A stretch of 64,000 nucleotides of DNA from Lactobacillus kimbladii (GTDB lineage Bacteria; Bacillota; Bacilli; Lactobacillales; Lactobacillaceae). Location of the stretch: NCBI RefSeq assembly GCF_014323605.1, contig NZ_SCMB01000003.1:207693-271692 (forward strand). The letters are read 5' to 3'. Position numbers and translations under genes: made by a program. Below the pieces are notes generated by a model, which saw only the letters and a list, made by a program, of their open reading frames with translations, was not told the DNA's origin and made no database searches. Positions 7,269 to 16,093 of this stretch are shown piece by piece (the stretch's first letter is position 1; every line of letters starts with the position of its first letter).

Positions 7269-7274
7269 TATAAT
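7269..7274 (+). promoter_or_regulatory. Probable -10 element of the XRE regulator gene
   Basis: TATAAT lies 54 bp upstream of the ATG at 7329. A second candidate, TATTAT (7283-7288), has TTGTTT (7258-7263) upstream but a long 19-bp spacer. No clear -35 pairs with the first. Confidence 0.4.
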
Positions 7275-7328
7275 TAATCTGTTATTATAGAATATGGAAT
7301 TATTTTTTGAAAGGGTTGAATTTATTCC

Positions 7329-7688
7329 ATGAGTATAAATTTAGGAAAAGAAATATGCCGTAGGCGGCGCGAACAAAAGTTGACCCAGGAGGATCTCGCT
7401 GAACTAAGTGACTTATCGGTTAACTTTATTTCTCGTTTGGAAAGAACAAAAAATCAAAACATTAGTATTCAAAAGCTCGATTCAATTGCCAGAGCTTTAA
7501 ATACCACTACACCAGATATTATCATGAATGCTTACCGCTTTAAGGAAGTTAAAGTAGAAAATCATCAAGATAATACTCCTGTATTTATTAAGAAGGTTCT
7601 TAATGAACTTAGAAAAATGTCACCTGACAAAGCTGAAAGAGTATGTAAATCATTCATTATTTTGGCCAAGGAAATTAACAAAGATTAA
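7329..7688 (+). CDS. XRE-family helix-turn-helix regulator
   Basis: 119 residues. Residues ~5-62 form a Cro/C1-type HTH (GKEICRRRREQKLTQEDLAE, LSVNFISRLERTKNQNISIQ). The remaining ~55 residues are charged and probably helical (LRKMSPDKAERVCKSF), perhaps for dimerisation. The start follows GAAAGGG at a rather long distance of 13 bp. The gene stands alone on the + strand, the first gene right of dif, and ends in a strong bidirectional terminator shared with ppaC. No toxin, restriction or phage partner is adjacent, so neither an antitoxin nor a phage repressor role is supported. Its target is unknown. Confidence 0.82.
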   Translation: MSINLGKEICRRRREQKLTQEDLAELSDLSVNFISRLERTKNQNISIQKLDSIARALNTTTPDIIMNAYRFKEVKVENHQDNTPVFIKKVLNELRKMSPDKAERVCKSFIILAKEINKD

Positions 7689-7726
7689 AAAAAGCACGAA
7701 ATAGTTAAATCTATTTCGTGCTTTTT
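7688..7726. terminator. Bidirectional terminator between the XRE gene and ppaC
   Basis: An A tract, the stem AGCACGAAATAG with CTATTTCGTGCT, the loop TTAAAT and a T tract give a symmetrical hairpin that can end transcription on both strands. Confidence 0.92.
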
Positions 7727-7729
7727 AAA

Positions 7730-8659
7730 TTACTTAAATGCTTCAGTTAATGGTGGAACAACCTGTTTTTTCCTTGAAACAACACCAGGTAAGTTGATTT
7801 CTGAATCTTTAACTTTTCCAAATGCCTTTTCAAATGAAGCCAAAGCTTCGTCTGAACCTATAACTAATGCAGTTGAGTCTGAATCGAGTACATTAGTTAT
7901 AAGCAGCATAAACAAATCATAGCCTTCTGAATTTGCTGACTCATTCATAGTTTTCAGGAAGGCTTCTTTGCGCTCTAATGCTTCTGGCAAGTCAACCACA
8001 TTAATTTGAGCTACTCGTACATTTTTGCCATTTAATTCAAATGATTTGGCATCTAAATCGATTAGTTCTTCTTCTGATTTACTTGCTATATTAGTTCCGG
8101 CTTTTAATTCTTCCAAGCCATATTTTTCGTAATCTACACCAGCAATTTCGGCAAGTTCCTTAACGGCTTTTTTATCTCTGTCAGTAGTTGTTGGTGATTT
8201 TAGCAATAATGTATCAGAAATAATGGCGGAAAGCATAATACCAGCGATATTCTTAGGAATTTCCACTTTAAAATGCTTATAGAGACCAAACATAATTGTA
8301 CTAGTACAACCTACCGGTTCAGCAAGATAAAATAAAGGCATACTGGTGTTGAAATTCATAATTCTGTGGTGATCAACAACATGAGTTACAGTAACCTGAT
8401 CAATGTCTGATACACTTTGCTGCGGTTCATTATGATCAACAAGCATTACTTCTTTAACTTCATTTGCTGCTGTTTTGATCACTCTTGGTGCTTCAAAACC
8501 AAACTTCTTTAATGCAAAAGCTGTTTCATCATTAGGTTCGCCTAAAGCAACCGCTTCTGTGTTGTAACCCAGCTTATTCTGCAAATATGAATAAGCTATC
8601 GCTGTACCAATTGCATCTGTGTCAGGATTTTGGTGACCAAAGACCAATTCTTTTTCCAT
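7730..8659 (-). CDS. ppaC: Manganese-dependent inorganic pyrophosphatase (family II)
   Basis: 309 residues, the normal length. It hydrolyses PPi to two Pi in the cytoplasm and so pulls biosynthetic reactions forward. The DHH-family N-terminal domain shows [12 protein letters not shown] (metal ligands), a DHN motif near residue 75 and DHH in VVDHHRI near 97. The DHHA2 C-terminal domain ends with the substrate-binding [10 protein letters not shown] segment. SD AGAGGAAA precedes the ATG. It is probably transcribed alone from the 129-bp gap to lysR, ending at the bidirectional terminator. Confidence 0.96.
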   Translation of the reverse strand: MEKELVFGHQNPDTDAIGTAIAYSYLQNKLGYNTEAVALGEPNDETAFALKKFGFEAPRVIKTAANEVKEVMLVDHNEPQQSVSDIDQVTVTHVVDHHRIMNFNTSMPLFYLAEPVGCTSTIMFGLYKHFKVEIPKNIAGIMLSAIISDTLLLKSPTTTDRDKKAVKELAEIAGVDYEKYGLEELKAGTNIASKSEEELIDLDAKSFELNGKNVRVAQINVVDLPEALERKEAFLKTMNESANSEGYDLFMLLITNVLDSDSTALVIGSDEALASFEKAFGKVKDSEINLPGVVSRKKQVVPPLTEAFK

Positions 8660-8788
8660 TAGATTTCCTCTTTCTCTTTTTAAAATTTTACTTATATAAT
8701 TAGTTTACCTAATAAAAGCTATTCTTGACAGAACAAATTTTAAATTCTTGTCTGACAGCAAAAGAACTTACAAGATTATATGGCAACA

Positions 8789-9724
8789 TCAGTCTTCCAA
8801 AAACTTTTTAAATTCTTTCAAAAAGTTTTGTATACGTGGAACCTCTTTTTTACCCTTTCGATAAATAAGTGAAATTGTGAATTTTTTGATGCCTTTTAAA
8901 AATACAGGTACCAAATTAATTTCACTTTGATTTAGGCGGTAATAAGAGTCACTTACAATTGTATTATAGCCTGTGTCTTGCGCTGTCTCAACCATCTCCT
9001 TGGTAGAAGTAAAAGTTAAAGGAACATTCAGACTATTTCTTACATTCACCTTACTACCGAGCTTGCCCTTAAGTATCTGAGTTAAATAAAAGCTATCTGG
9101 ATAAAGAACCCACTTCTTTCCTAAAAACTTAGAAACTGGATAGGACTTCCCTGCTTCAACACTTCTATCGTGAGTTAGGATAATTAATTTGTCTTGAGTA
9201 ACTTTCATTAATTCGTATTGATTTTGTAAATTCGCCTGACTCCTTTTAGTAGTTTCGGGAAGATAAAGCATTGCTAAATCAACCAAATTATTATCAAGAT
9301 TATACCAAAGATCTTTACGATTGAAATAAGAAACACTGATAGTTATATTGGGATAATTTTTATTAAATTCAACCAAAAATTTTCTAAGAAGATCAGAATT
9401 GACGCTTTCTAAAACACCAATTGCAATATTGCCTTTGTCAGCCTGAGTAAACTCCTGTATATCGCTAACAACAGAGTTAATAGTCCCGAGCAGCTTAATT
9501 GCTCCCGTTTGCAACTGCTTACCAGCTTCAGTCAAATAAAGCTTTTTCCCCATTTGTCCAAACAAGGGTGTTCCGATTGCATGTTCAATTTTCTTTATCT
9601 GCTGAGTTAAAGCCGGTTGAGTAATACCAAGGATTTGAGCAGCTTGAGTGTAGTTCATGGTATCAATTAATTGCAAAAAATAATGTAGGGATTTGGTTGA
9701 GAGTATTGTATCTGTTTTAGGCAT
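8789..9724 (-). CDS. LysR-family transcriptional regulator
   Basis: 311 residues. The N-terminal winged HTH covers ~10-70 (FLQLIDTMNYTQAAQILGIT, QPALTQQIKKIEHAIG, PLFGQMGKKLYLTEAG); a periplasmic-binding-protein-like effector domain follows from ~95 (IAIGVLESVNSDLL). LysR regulators usually act on a divergent gene, but here the upstream neighbour is parC, read in the same direction and ending 140 bp away. The regulated gene is therefore not evident. SD GAAGGAA lies 8 bp before the ATG. The effector and regulon are unknown. Confidence 0.88.
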   Translation of the reverse strand: MPKTDTILSTKSLHYFLQLIDTMNYTQAAQILGITQPALTQQIKKIEHAIGTPLFGQMGKKLYLTEAGKQLQTGAIKLLGTINSVVSDIQEFTQADKGNIAIGVLESVNSDLLRKFLVEFNKNYPNITISVSYFNRKDLWYNLDNNLVDLAMLYLPETTKRSQANLQNQYELMKVTQDKLIILTHDRSVEAGKSYPVSKFLGKKWVLYPDSFYLTQILKGKLGSKVNVRNSLNVPLTFTSTKEMVETAQDTGYNTIVSDSYYRLNQSEINLVPVFLKGIKKFTISLIYRKGKKEVPRIQNFLKEFKKFLED

Positions 9725-9864
9725 AAGATTATTCCTTCTATCTTAATAATAATATGGCTCTATTTATATGCTATTATCAATCAAAAACCCTTTTGTGTCA
9801 AAGTAATATTTAAATCTGTTGAAGCCCTTCCATAAATTATTAATATCATTAAATAAATAAAAAT

Positions 9865-12318
9865 TTATTCTGCTCTTAAAGGCCTTCCCAATTTTATATT
9901 AACTGGATGACCGTCACTTGTCGTATCTAATACAAAAGAACCATTAGAATATCTGTCACCCAAAGGATAATCACAAGTCGAAATCTTTATATGCCGTCTG
10001 CTTGTTGTTGTTATCAGCAGGGTATGGTCTTGGCCATACGAAGTAACAGCAGCAACACGGTGCGGCTTAGTTTTAAGCTCCCTTAAAACTAATACTCCTC
10101 GTTTGGCACGGGATACCTTATTGACTAATCCAGCCTTAAACTGCTTAAAAGCTCCTCTTTGAGTAATAATGCCTATCCGAATTAAATCAAGATAATCAGG
10201 ATTTATGACTATATACGAAACCACATAGTCTTCATCCTTTAAATTCACAGATTTGACTCCAAAAGATTTGGCACCAGATGCAGGAATTTCGCTCAAATCA
10301 TAGCGGACAGCATAAGCCTTATGCGTAAATAAAATAACCTCTTTATTACTTTCAGGTTTTATTAAATCAACACGAACAACCTTACTGTCATATTTTTTCA
10401 TTTTCATTGCAGTAATTGCGCGTGAACGATAAGTCCTCGTAGGCTGAAGATTACTTAGTTCCAATTGTTTTATATAACCATCATTAGTTGCCATTAAAAA
10501 GTTTAGTTTTTGATCTAATTGCTCAAAATCAAAGACGCGAATGATATTCTCATTTTCGTTTAAGCCAATTTCTTGAGACAGGTGCTGACCAGTTTCTTTC
10601 CACTTCGTTTCGACTAATTCATTTACTGGTCTAAAAATGACATTTCCACGGTCAGTGAATAAATATAAATTAGTTAACGTTGACAGGGTCTTTTCAAATA
10701 CAACGTCATCCCCACTCGGCAAGCCATTATCCTCATCATCACTTGACTGCCAGGAACGAATAGACGACCTCTTTAAGTAACCATCACGACTGATTAAAAC
10801 ACGCACTTGTTCATCCGCTACCAGCGCTTTTTCATCAATTTGAATCTTCGCTGTTTCGGAAGAAATCTGAGTACGTCGAGGATTACCAAATTCCTTTTTG
10901 ACGGTCGATAGTTCTTTAATTATTTCTTTATCTAAGATCTTTTTATTAGACAAAAGTTCTTTAAAACGAGCTATTTTTTCGTTTAGTTCGCTTTGCTCTT
11001 TAACCAAAGCATCAACGTCAGTGTTAGTTAATCTATATAGCTGTAAAGACACAATTGCTTCTGCTTGCCGTGCAGTAAACTTGAACTTATCTGATATATT
11101 TTTCTTTGCCTCTGCTTTATTTTTAGAAGCTCGAATTACCTTAATTACATTGTCCAAAATATCCATGGCGTGAATCAAACCCTGAATAATTTCAAGACGC
11201 TCTTCAGCTTTATTTAAATCAAATTTGGTTCTCTTGATTACTACATCTTTTTCATGTTCTAAGTACGAAGACAATATATGCTTTAAACCAACTTGCATAG
11301 GAGTCATATGATCAATGGCAACCATATTAAAGTTATAGGAAACTTGCAATTCAGTATTCTTGAATAAATAATTCAGAATATTTTGTGCATCAGCACCCTT
11401 TTTTAACTCTACTACGATTGATAAACCATGACGGTCAGTTTCATCACGCACTTCCGCTATGCCATCAATCTCCCTGTTAAGACGAATTTCATCCATCTTT
11501 TTAACTAACAAAGCTTTATTAACAGCAAAAGGAATCTCAGTAATAACAATTTCTTCGCGATGGCCTCTAATTTCCTGAATTGAACTTTTTGCTCTTACCT
11601 GAATGCGTCCTCGACCCGTTTCATAGGCTTCACGTAATCCTTTTTGTCCTAAAACAATGGCACCTGTAGGAAAATCAGGGCCTTTAACAAAATGCATTAA
11701 ATCATCAAGACTTGCATCAGGATTCTTTAACAAATAAATAGTAGCATCAATTACTTCTGCTAAGTTATGCGGTGGAATCTCGGTAGCGTAACCAGCCGAA
11801 ATACCTGTAGAACCATTAACTAATAAATTAGGAAACCGAACTGGTAAAACCGTTGGCTCATACTCAGTATCATCGAAGTTCAAGACCATATTGACTGTAT
11901 CTTTATCAATATCTTGTAACAACATATTGGAAATCTTGCTTAGACGTGATTCGGTATAACGCATTGCAGCGGGACCATCGCCATCCATTGAACCATTGTT
12001 ACCGTGCATTTCAATTAGTGGTTCGCGCATTTTCCAGTCTTGAGAAAGGTGAACCAGAGCACCATAAATGGAACTGTCACCGTGGGGATGAAAATTACCC
12101 ATGATATTACCTACCGCTTTAGCCGCCTTTTTGAATGGCTTGTCATATGTATTATTATCTTGAAACATAGCGTAAAGGATTCTTCTTTGCACTGGTTTCA
12201 AACCATCACGAATATCTGGCAAGGCACGCTCTTGGATAATATATTTGGAATATCTGCCAAATCGCTCACCCATGACTTGCTCAAGGGGCATTTCACGAAT
12301 TCGTTCTTTTGTAGCCAT
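9865..12318 (-). CDS. parC: DNA topoisomerase IV subunit A
   Basis: 817 residues. With ParE it forms the type II enzyme that decatenates daughter chromosomes after replication. The active-site Tyr lies in MRYTESRLS near residue 120. The quinolone-resistance region reads HPHGDSSIYGAL: the key Ser is kept, while the position four residues later, usually Asp or Glu in other genera, is Gly. The C-terminal half is the beta-pinwheel domain (RVLISRDGYLKRS and similar blades from ~500). The gene begins 15 bp after parE, with SD AAAGAGG, so the two are co-transcribed and the decatenase is encoded 3-8 kb from dif. Confidence 0.96.
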   Translation of the reverse strand: MATKERIREMPLEQVMGERFGRYSKYIIQERALPDIRDGLKPVQRRILYAMFQDNNTYDKPFKKAAKAVGNIMGNFHPHGDSSIYGALVHLSQDWKMREPLIEMHGNNGSMDGDGPAAMRYTESRLSKISNMLLQDIDKDTVNMVLNFDDTEYEPTVLPVRFPNLLVNGSTGISAGYATEIPPHNLAEVIDATIYLLKNPDASLDDLMHFVKGPDFPTGAIVLGQKGLREAYETGRGRIQVRAKSSIQEIRGHREEIVITEIPFAVNKALLVKKMDEIRLNREIDGIAEVRDETDRHGLSIVVELKKGADAQNILNYLFKNTELQVSYNFNMVAIDHMTPMQVGLKHILSSYLEHEKDVVIKRTKFDLNKAEERLEIIQGLIHAMDILDNVIKVIRASKNKAEAKKNISDKFKFTARQAEAIVSLQLYRLTNTDVDALVKEQSELNEKIARFKELLSNKKILDKEIIKELSTVKKEFGNPRRTQISSETAKIQIDEKALVADEQVRVLISRDGYLKRSSIRSWQSSDDEDNGLPSGDDVVFEKTLSTLTNLYLFTDRGNVIFRPVNELVETKWKETGQHLSQEIGLNENENIIRVFDFEQLDQKLNFLMATNDGYIKQLELSNLQPTRTYRSRAITAMKMKKYDSKVVRVDLIKPESNKEVILFTHKAYAVRYDLSEIPASGAKSFGVKSVNLKDEDYVVSYIVINPDYLDLIRIGIITQRGAFKQFKAGLVNKVSRAKRGVLVLRELKTKPHRVAAVTSYGQDHTLLITTTSRRHIKISTCDYPLGDRYSNGSFVLDTTSDGHPVNIKLGRPLRAE

Positions 12319-12333
12319 TAATTAAAAACCTCT

Positions 12334-14292
12334 TTATTCATTTTCTTCTTCCAGGATTGAAACATTATCCCCTAATCTGAACTTAACGTTTTCTTCAATC
12401 CACTTTCGCCTTGCACCTGCTTTGTCACCCATTAGTGTAGTCACACGGCGCTCAGCCAAGGCAGCATCGTCAATTTTTACCCGAATAAGCAGCCTTGTTT
12501 CTGGATCCATTGTTGTTCGCCACAACTGTTCAGCATTCATCTCTCCCAGACCTTTGAACCGTTGTAAAGCATAACCACGACCCATTTTCTTTTCATCGGC
12601 AGCAAGTTCTTCATCAGTCCAAGAGTACTTTACCTGAGCCTTTTTGCCGCGACCTTTTTGCAAGCGATAAAGAGGAGGTAAAGCGATATAAACTTTACCG
12701 TGTTCAATCATTGGCCTCATATAACGATAGAAAAAGGTTAATAACAAAATCTGAATATGGGCACCATCATCATCGGCATCCGTCATGATGATTACTTTAT
12801 CGTAATTTGAATCTTCTACTTTAAATTCAGCACCTACTCCAGCACCAATGGTGTAAATCATGGTGTTAATTTCTTCATTTTTAAATATGTCCTGCAATTT
12901 TGCTTTTTGGGTGTTTAAAACTTTTCCCCGTAAAGGTAATATTGCCTGGAACTTACGATCTCGTCCCTGCTTTGCGGAACCACCAGCAGAGTCCCCCTCA
13001 ACCAGAAAAAGTTCATTCTTTTTTGGATTACGAGACTGTGCCGGTGTTAGTTTACCAGACAGGACTTCTTTTTTATGACGTTTTTTGCCATTTCTACTCT
13101 CGTTACGAGCCTTTTTCGCAGCTTCACGAGCATCCCTTGCTCTTTGTGCTTTTTTCACCAGCTCTTGTGCCAGTTCACCTTTTTCCATTAGGTAATATGA
13201 CATTTTTTCATAAACAATTGCATCAACAACTGATCTAGCTTGAGGAGTTCCTAGTTTGCCCTTGGTCTGGCCTTCAAACTCTAATAACTCTTCTGGAATT
13301 TTAACGGATAAAACAGCGCTTAAACCTTCACGGTAATCAGAGCCATCAATATTTTTGTCTTTCTTACCTAACAGTCCTTGTTTTTTGGCATAATCATTAA
13401 AAGCACGAGTAAAGCCACTTCGTGCACCTACTTCATGACTGCCACCATCTGATGTACGCACATTATTTACAAAAGAAACCAAGTTTTCGGAATAACTGTC
13501 ACTATATTGTCCGCTAAACTCAACCTCAATTTCGTCCTGTTTACCGGAAAAATAAAAAATATCGCTTAAAGTATCTTTACCTTCATTCAGATAGGAGACA
13601 AAAGCTTTAATACCATCATCATATTTAAAATCATCATGATGTTGGGGATCACGCTCATCTACTAAGACAAAGCGCACACCTTTAAGCAAAAAAGCCGACT
13701 CACGTATGCGTTCCTGAATAGTTTCATATTTATATTTAATAGTCGAAAAAATTTTTTCATCTGGTTTAAAAGTAATGGTGGTACCAGTAGGTTCCATAGT
13801 TTTACCTAAGCGCTTCAATGTGCCAACGGGATGACCGCCATCTTTAAACTCTTCTTCGTATGCAATTCCATCCCGTATAACTTTAACATCCATATAACTG
13901 GAAAGAGCATTAACGACAGAGGAACCTACTCCATGAAGTCCGCCGGAAGTTTTATAATTTTGCTCGGTAAATTTACCACCAGCATGCAAGACAGTCAGGA
14001 TAACTTCAATTGTAGGCTTACCAGATTTATGCATGCCTGTAGGCATCCCACGACCAAAATCACGTACCGTCACACTGTTATCTTTATGAATCGTTACGTC
14101 AATTTCTTTACCAAATCCAGCCATTGCCTCATCTACTGAATTATCTACGATTTCATAGATAAGCTGATTAAGACCATGAACATCAGTTGATCCAATATAC
14201 ATACCTGGCCTTTTCCGCACAGCTTCCAGACCATGAAGAATCTGAATTGATGAGTCATCATAAGAATTTGTTTTTTTACTTGTTTTAGTCAA
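12334..14292 (-). CDS. parE: DNA topoisomerase IV subunit B
   Basis: 652 residues. This is the ATPase and TOPRIM subunit of topoisomerase IV. The GHKL ATPase has EIVDNSVDEAMAG (near residue 50), GRGMPTG and GGLHGVGSSVVNAL. The TOPRIM domain has VEGDSAGGSAKQGRD near residue 435 and DADDDGAHI near 510. It is assigned ParE rather than GyrB from the adjacent parC and the neighbouring divergent plsY, a common arrangement in lactobacilli. The TTG start is supported by GGAGGAG five bases upstream. The gap of about 96 bp to plsY carries divergent promoters. Confidence 0.95.
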   Translation of the reverse strand: MTKTSKKTNSYDDSSIQILHGLEAVRKRPGMYIGSTDVHGLNQLIYEIVDNSVDEAMAGFGKEIDVTIHKDNSVTVRDFGRGMPTGMHKSGKPTIEVILTVLHAGGKFTEQNYKTSGGLHGVGSSVVNALSSYMDVKVIRDGIAYEEEFKDGGHPVGTLKRLGKTMEPTGTTITFKPDEKIFSTIKYKYETIQERIRESAFLLKGVRFVLVDERDPQHHDDFKYDDGIKAFVSYLNEGKDTLSDIFYFSGKQDEIEVEFSGQYSDSYSENLVSFVNNVRTSDGGSHEVGARSGFTRAFNDYAKKQGLLGKKDKNIDGSDYREGLSAVLSVKIPEELLEFEGQTKGKLGTPQARSVVDAIVYEKMSYYLMEKGELAQELVKKAQRARDAREAAKKARNESRNGKKRHKKEVLSGKLTPAQSRNPKKNELFLVEGDSAGGSAKQGRDRKFQAILPLRGKVLNTQKAKLQDIFKNEEINTMIYTIGAGVGAEFKVEDSNYDKVIIMTDADDDGAHIQILLLTFFYRYMRPMIEHGKVYIALPPLYRLQKGRGKKAQVKYSWTDEELAADEKKMGRGYALQRFKGLGEMNAEQLWRTTMDPETRLLIRVKIDDAALAERRVTTLMGDKAGARRKWIEENVKFRLGDNVSILEEENE

Positions 14293-14388
14293 ATAGACTC
14301 CTCCAGTTAAAAATCATTTATTATTTTAATCCTCATACTTTGTAAACTCTGATAAAATAGCATTAGACTTTAAGAGAGCAGGATATAC

Positions 14389-15024
14389 ATGATAAATTTA
14401 AATTTAATTCTGATATTTATTCTAGCATATTTAATAGGTTCGTTTCCTACTGGCGTGATCGTCGGCAAGGTGTTTTTTGCAGAAGATATTAGAAATTATG
14501 GCTCTGGCAATATCGGAACCACTAACTCTTTTCGCGTTTTTGGACCACTGGCAGGTAGTCTGGTTTTGATTGTTGATGTCCTCAAGGGAACGTTAGCCAC
14601 AAATTTGCCTAGAATTTTTCATATCAATGCCCCTAAATATTTTTTGTTAATTTCAGGGGGATTAGCCATCCTGGGACACACATGTTCCATCTTTCTAAAA
14701 TTTAAAGGTGGTAAAGCTGTAGCAACCAGTGCGGGACTTTTCTTGGGCTATAACCTAAAATTCTTTGGCGTCTGTGCTCTCATTTTCTTACCATTGGTTT
14801 TTATCACGTCTTATGTCAGTCTGTCCAGTTTAATTGCAGTTGTCTTAATATTTATTGTAACTTTTTTCTTTCACGATATTTATCTTGAAATTATCGTGGG
14901 CTGCATCATGATTATCCTATTTATTCGTCACAGAAGCAATATTAAACGATTATTGCACCATCAAGAGAATATCATTCCCTTTGGTTTATGGTACTGGTAT
15001 AAGAAAAGACATCATAAATTATGA
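14389..15024 (+). CDS. plsY: Acyl-phosphate:glycerol-3-phosphate acyltransferase
   Basis: 211 residues, an integral membrane enzyme that transfers an acyl group from acyl-phosphate to glycerol-3-phosphate, the first step of phospholipid synthesis in Gram-positives. About five hydrophobic segments are visible. Family motifs are GSGNIGTTNSFRVFG (motif 1, near residue 37), the GHTCSIFLKFKGGKAVATS region (motif 2, near 100) and a basic C-terminus (RHRSNIKRLL). It is one of only six + strand genes right of dif and is divergent from parE. SD-like GCAGGAT precedes the ATG. Confidence 0.95.
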   Translation: MINLNLILIFILAYLIGSFPTGVIVGKVFFAEDIRNYGSGNIGTTNSFRVFGPLAGSLVLIVDVLKGTLATNLPRIFHINAPKYFLLISGGLAILGHTCSIFLKFKGGKAVATSAGLFLGYNLKFFGVCALIFLPLVFITSYVSLSSLIAVVLIFIVTFFFHDIYLEIIVGCIMIILFIRHRSNIKRLLHHQENIIPFGLWYWYKKRHHKL

Positions 15025-15042
15025 TTGTATATCAAATAAGTA

Positions 15043-15070
15043 TGGCTAGCGAGTTTAGCTAGCTATTTTA
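15043..15070 (+). terminator. Terminator of plsY
   Basis: GGCTAGC pairs with GCTAGCT (one G-T), loop GAGTTTA, followed by a T-rich ATTTTATTAT segment. Confidence 0.6.
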
Positions 15071-15133
15071 TTATAGACATAAGAACATTAGTTCGCAAGA
15101 AGGTTTTTTCTTGAGTTAATAGGGAACTGTAAA

Positions 15134-15159
15134 AAAAGAAAGCCTTGAGGCTTTCTTTT
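15134..15159. terminator. Bidirectional terminator between plsY and the epimerase gene
   Basis: A perfect stem AAAGAAAGCC with GGCTTTCTTT around TTGA, preceded by A's and followed by T's. It most likely ends the long minus-strand hslU-epimerase transcript. Confidence 0.85.
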
Positions 15160-15184
15160 CAACCTAAATAATTTATTTTTATAC

Positions 15185-16075
15185 TCATTCATCTTGATCA
15201 TGAAAGGCCATACTAAAACCAGCCGTAAAAGTGCCACCAGCTTCAATGTGATTCATGCCGTATTTTTCTTCTAATTTTTGATTAGTATCAGTGCGATCAG
15301 CTATGCCCCACCAGGGTTCAATACAGACATAATCTGCAGACTTAGGATATTGTGACCACACGCCTACAAAGGGAGCATCCCTTAACCAAACATTTACATG
15401 AAAATTATTGGCATCTGTTCTTAAAGATACTCGGTTGTCGTGTCCACGCATTTGAAAAATCAAAGCATCATCTTTAAACAGATGATCACTTAGGGTAATC
15501 AAACTATTAGTTGAGGCCAGAGATCGATTAGGCCAGTCTAAAAATGCTCCTTTAAGAGGAATACGAACGCGCGCACGAGAAGGCTTAGTACTGAAGTAAA
15601 AATCTTCCTTAGACAAAGTCTTGCTTGTGGGAATGTTAAAGCCGGGATGTCCACCAATGCCAAAAATCATTTCACCATCTGACTTATTAATGACAGAAAA
15701 ATTTTCTTCCAGCAGATTATTAAGCAAGTTATAGTTCACACGCAATTCAAATTTGAACGGATAAACCTCTCGGGTTTTTGCAGAATCCGTTAGCAAAAAA
15801 GTGATGCTTTCGCCCGTATGTCGCTCAACTTTAAACTCTGAATCTCGTGCAAAACCATGTTGAGTTAAGTGGTAGGTTTTGCCCTGATAAGTATATTCAT
15901 CATTTTTAAGTTTCCCCACAATGGGAAAAAGTACGGGAGCATGCCTTTTCCAAACTTCAGGATCAGCCTGCCAAATATATTCGTATCCGCTATGTAAACT
16001 TTTCACACTTTGCACTTCAGCACCCTTACTGGCAATTTTGACCTGTAAGATGCTATTTTTAATAGTGTAATTCAT
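15185..16075 (-). CDS. Aldose 1-epimerase family protein (LacX-like)
   Basis: 296 residues of the galactose mutarotase fold. The family interconverts alpha and beta anomers of sugars or sugar phosphates. Visible conserved parts are ASKGAEVQSV at the N-terminus, RHAPVLFPIVGKL near 45, QHGFARDSEF near 75, GGHPGFNIP near 143 and CIEPWWGIAD near 260. It is closer to the LacX subgroup than to GalM. It begins 18 bp after hslU with SD AAAGGTGAT and is probably the last gene of that transcript. The physiological sugar is unknown. Confidence 0.85.
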   Translation of the reverse strand: MNYTIKNSILQVKIASKGAEVQSVKSLHSGYEYIWQADPEVWKRHAPVLFPIVGKLKNDEYTYQGKTYHLTQHGFARDSEFKVERHTGESITFLLTDSAKTREVYPFKFELRVNYNLLNNLLEENFSVINKSDGEMIFGIGGHPGFNIPTSKTLSKEDFYFSTKPSRARVRIPLKGAFLDWPNRSLASTNSLITLSDHLFKDDALIFQMRGHDNRVSLRTDANNFHVNVWLRDAPFVGVWSQYPKSADYVCIEPWWGIADRTDTNQKLEEKYGMNHIEAGGTFTAGFSMAFHDQDE

Positions 16076-16093
16076 GCTTAATCATCACCTTTG

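Larger units (their letters stand above)
5979..7328. other. Gene-poor AT-rich island around the replication terminus
   Basis: About 1.35 kb with dense stop codons in all frames and no recognisable gene longer than 24 codons. It contains the xerS promoter region, a nested stem-loop (6142-6199), a difSL-like palindrome (6268-6297), a micro-ORF (6531-6605), the dif site (6684-6711), a cre-like site with TATAAT (6979-6997), overlapping hairpins (7052-7081) and the XRE gene promoter. Everywhere else in the window, intergenic gaps are below 360 bp. Confidence 0.8.

Noticed and set aside
4890..7688. A prophage or dif-targeting mobile element formed by the recombinase, the island and the XRE gene
   Set aside because: No phage, conjugation or replication genes and no second dif copy are visible. 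The recombinase is of XerS rather than phage type. A decayed element cannot be excluded, but nothing positive supports it.
8714..8759. Repeated TTCTTGACAG / TTCTTGTCTGACAG segment between ppaC and lysR
   Set aside because: Imperfect repeat and hairpin without T tract or a clear place relative to a promoter; not enough to call an operator.
12860..14139. Several + strand frames inside parE
   Set aside because: All are antisense shadows of a complete, conserved gene with no start signals of their own.
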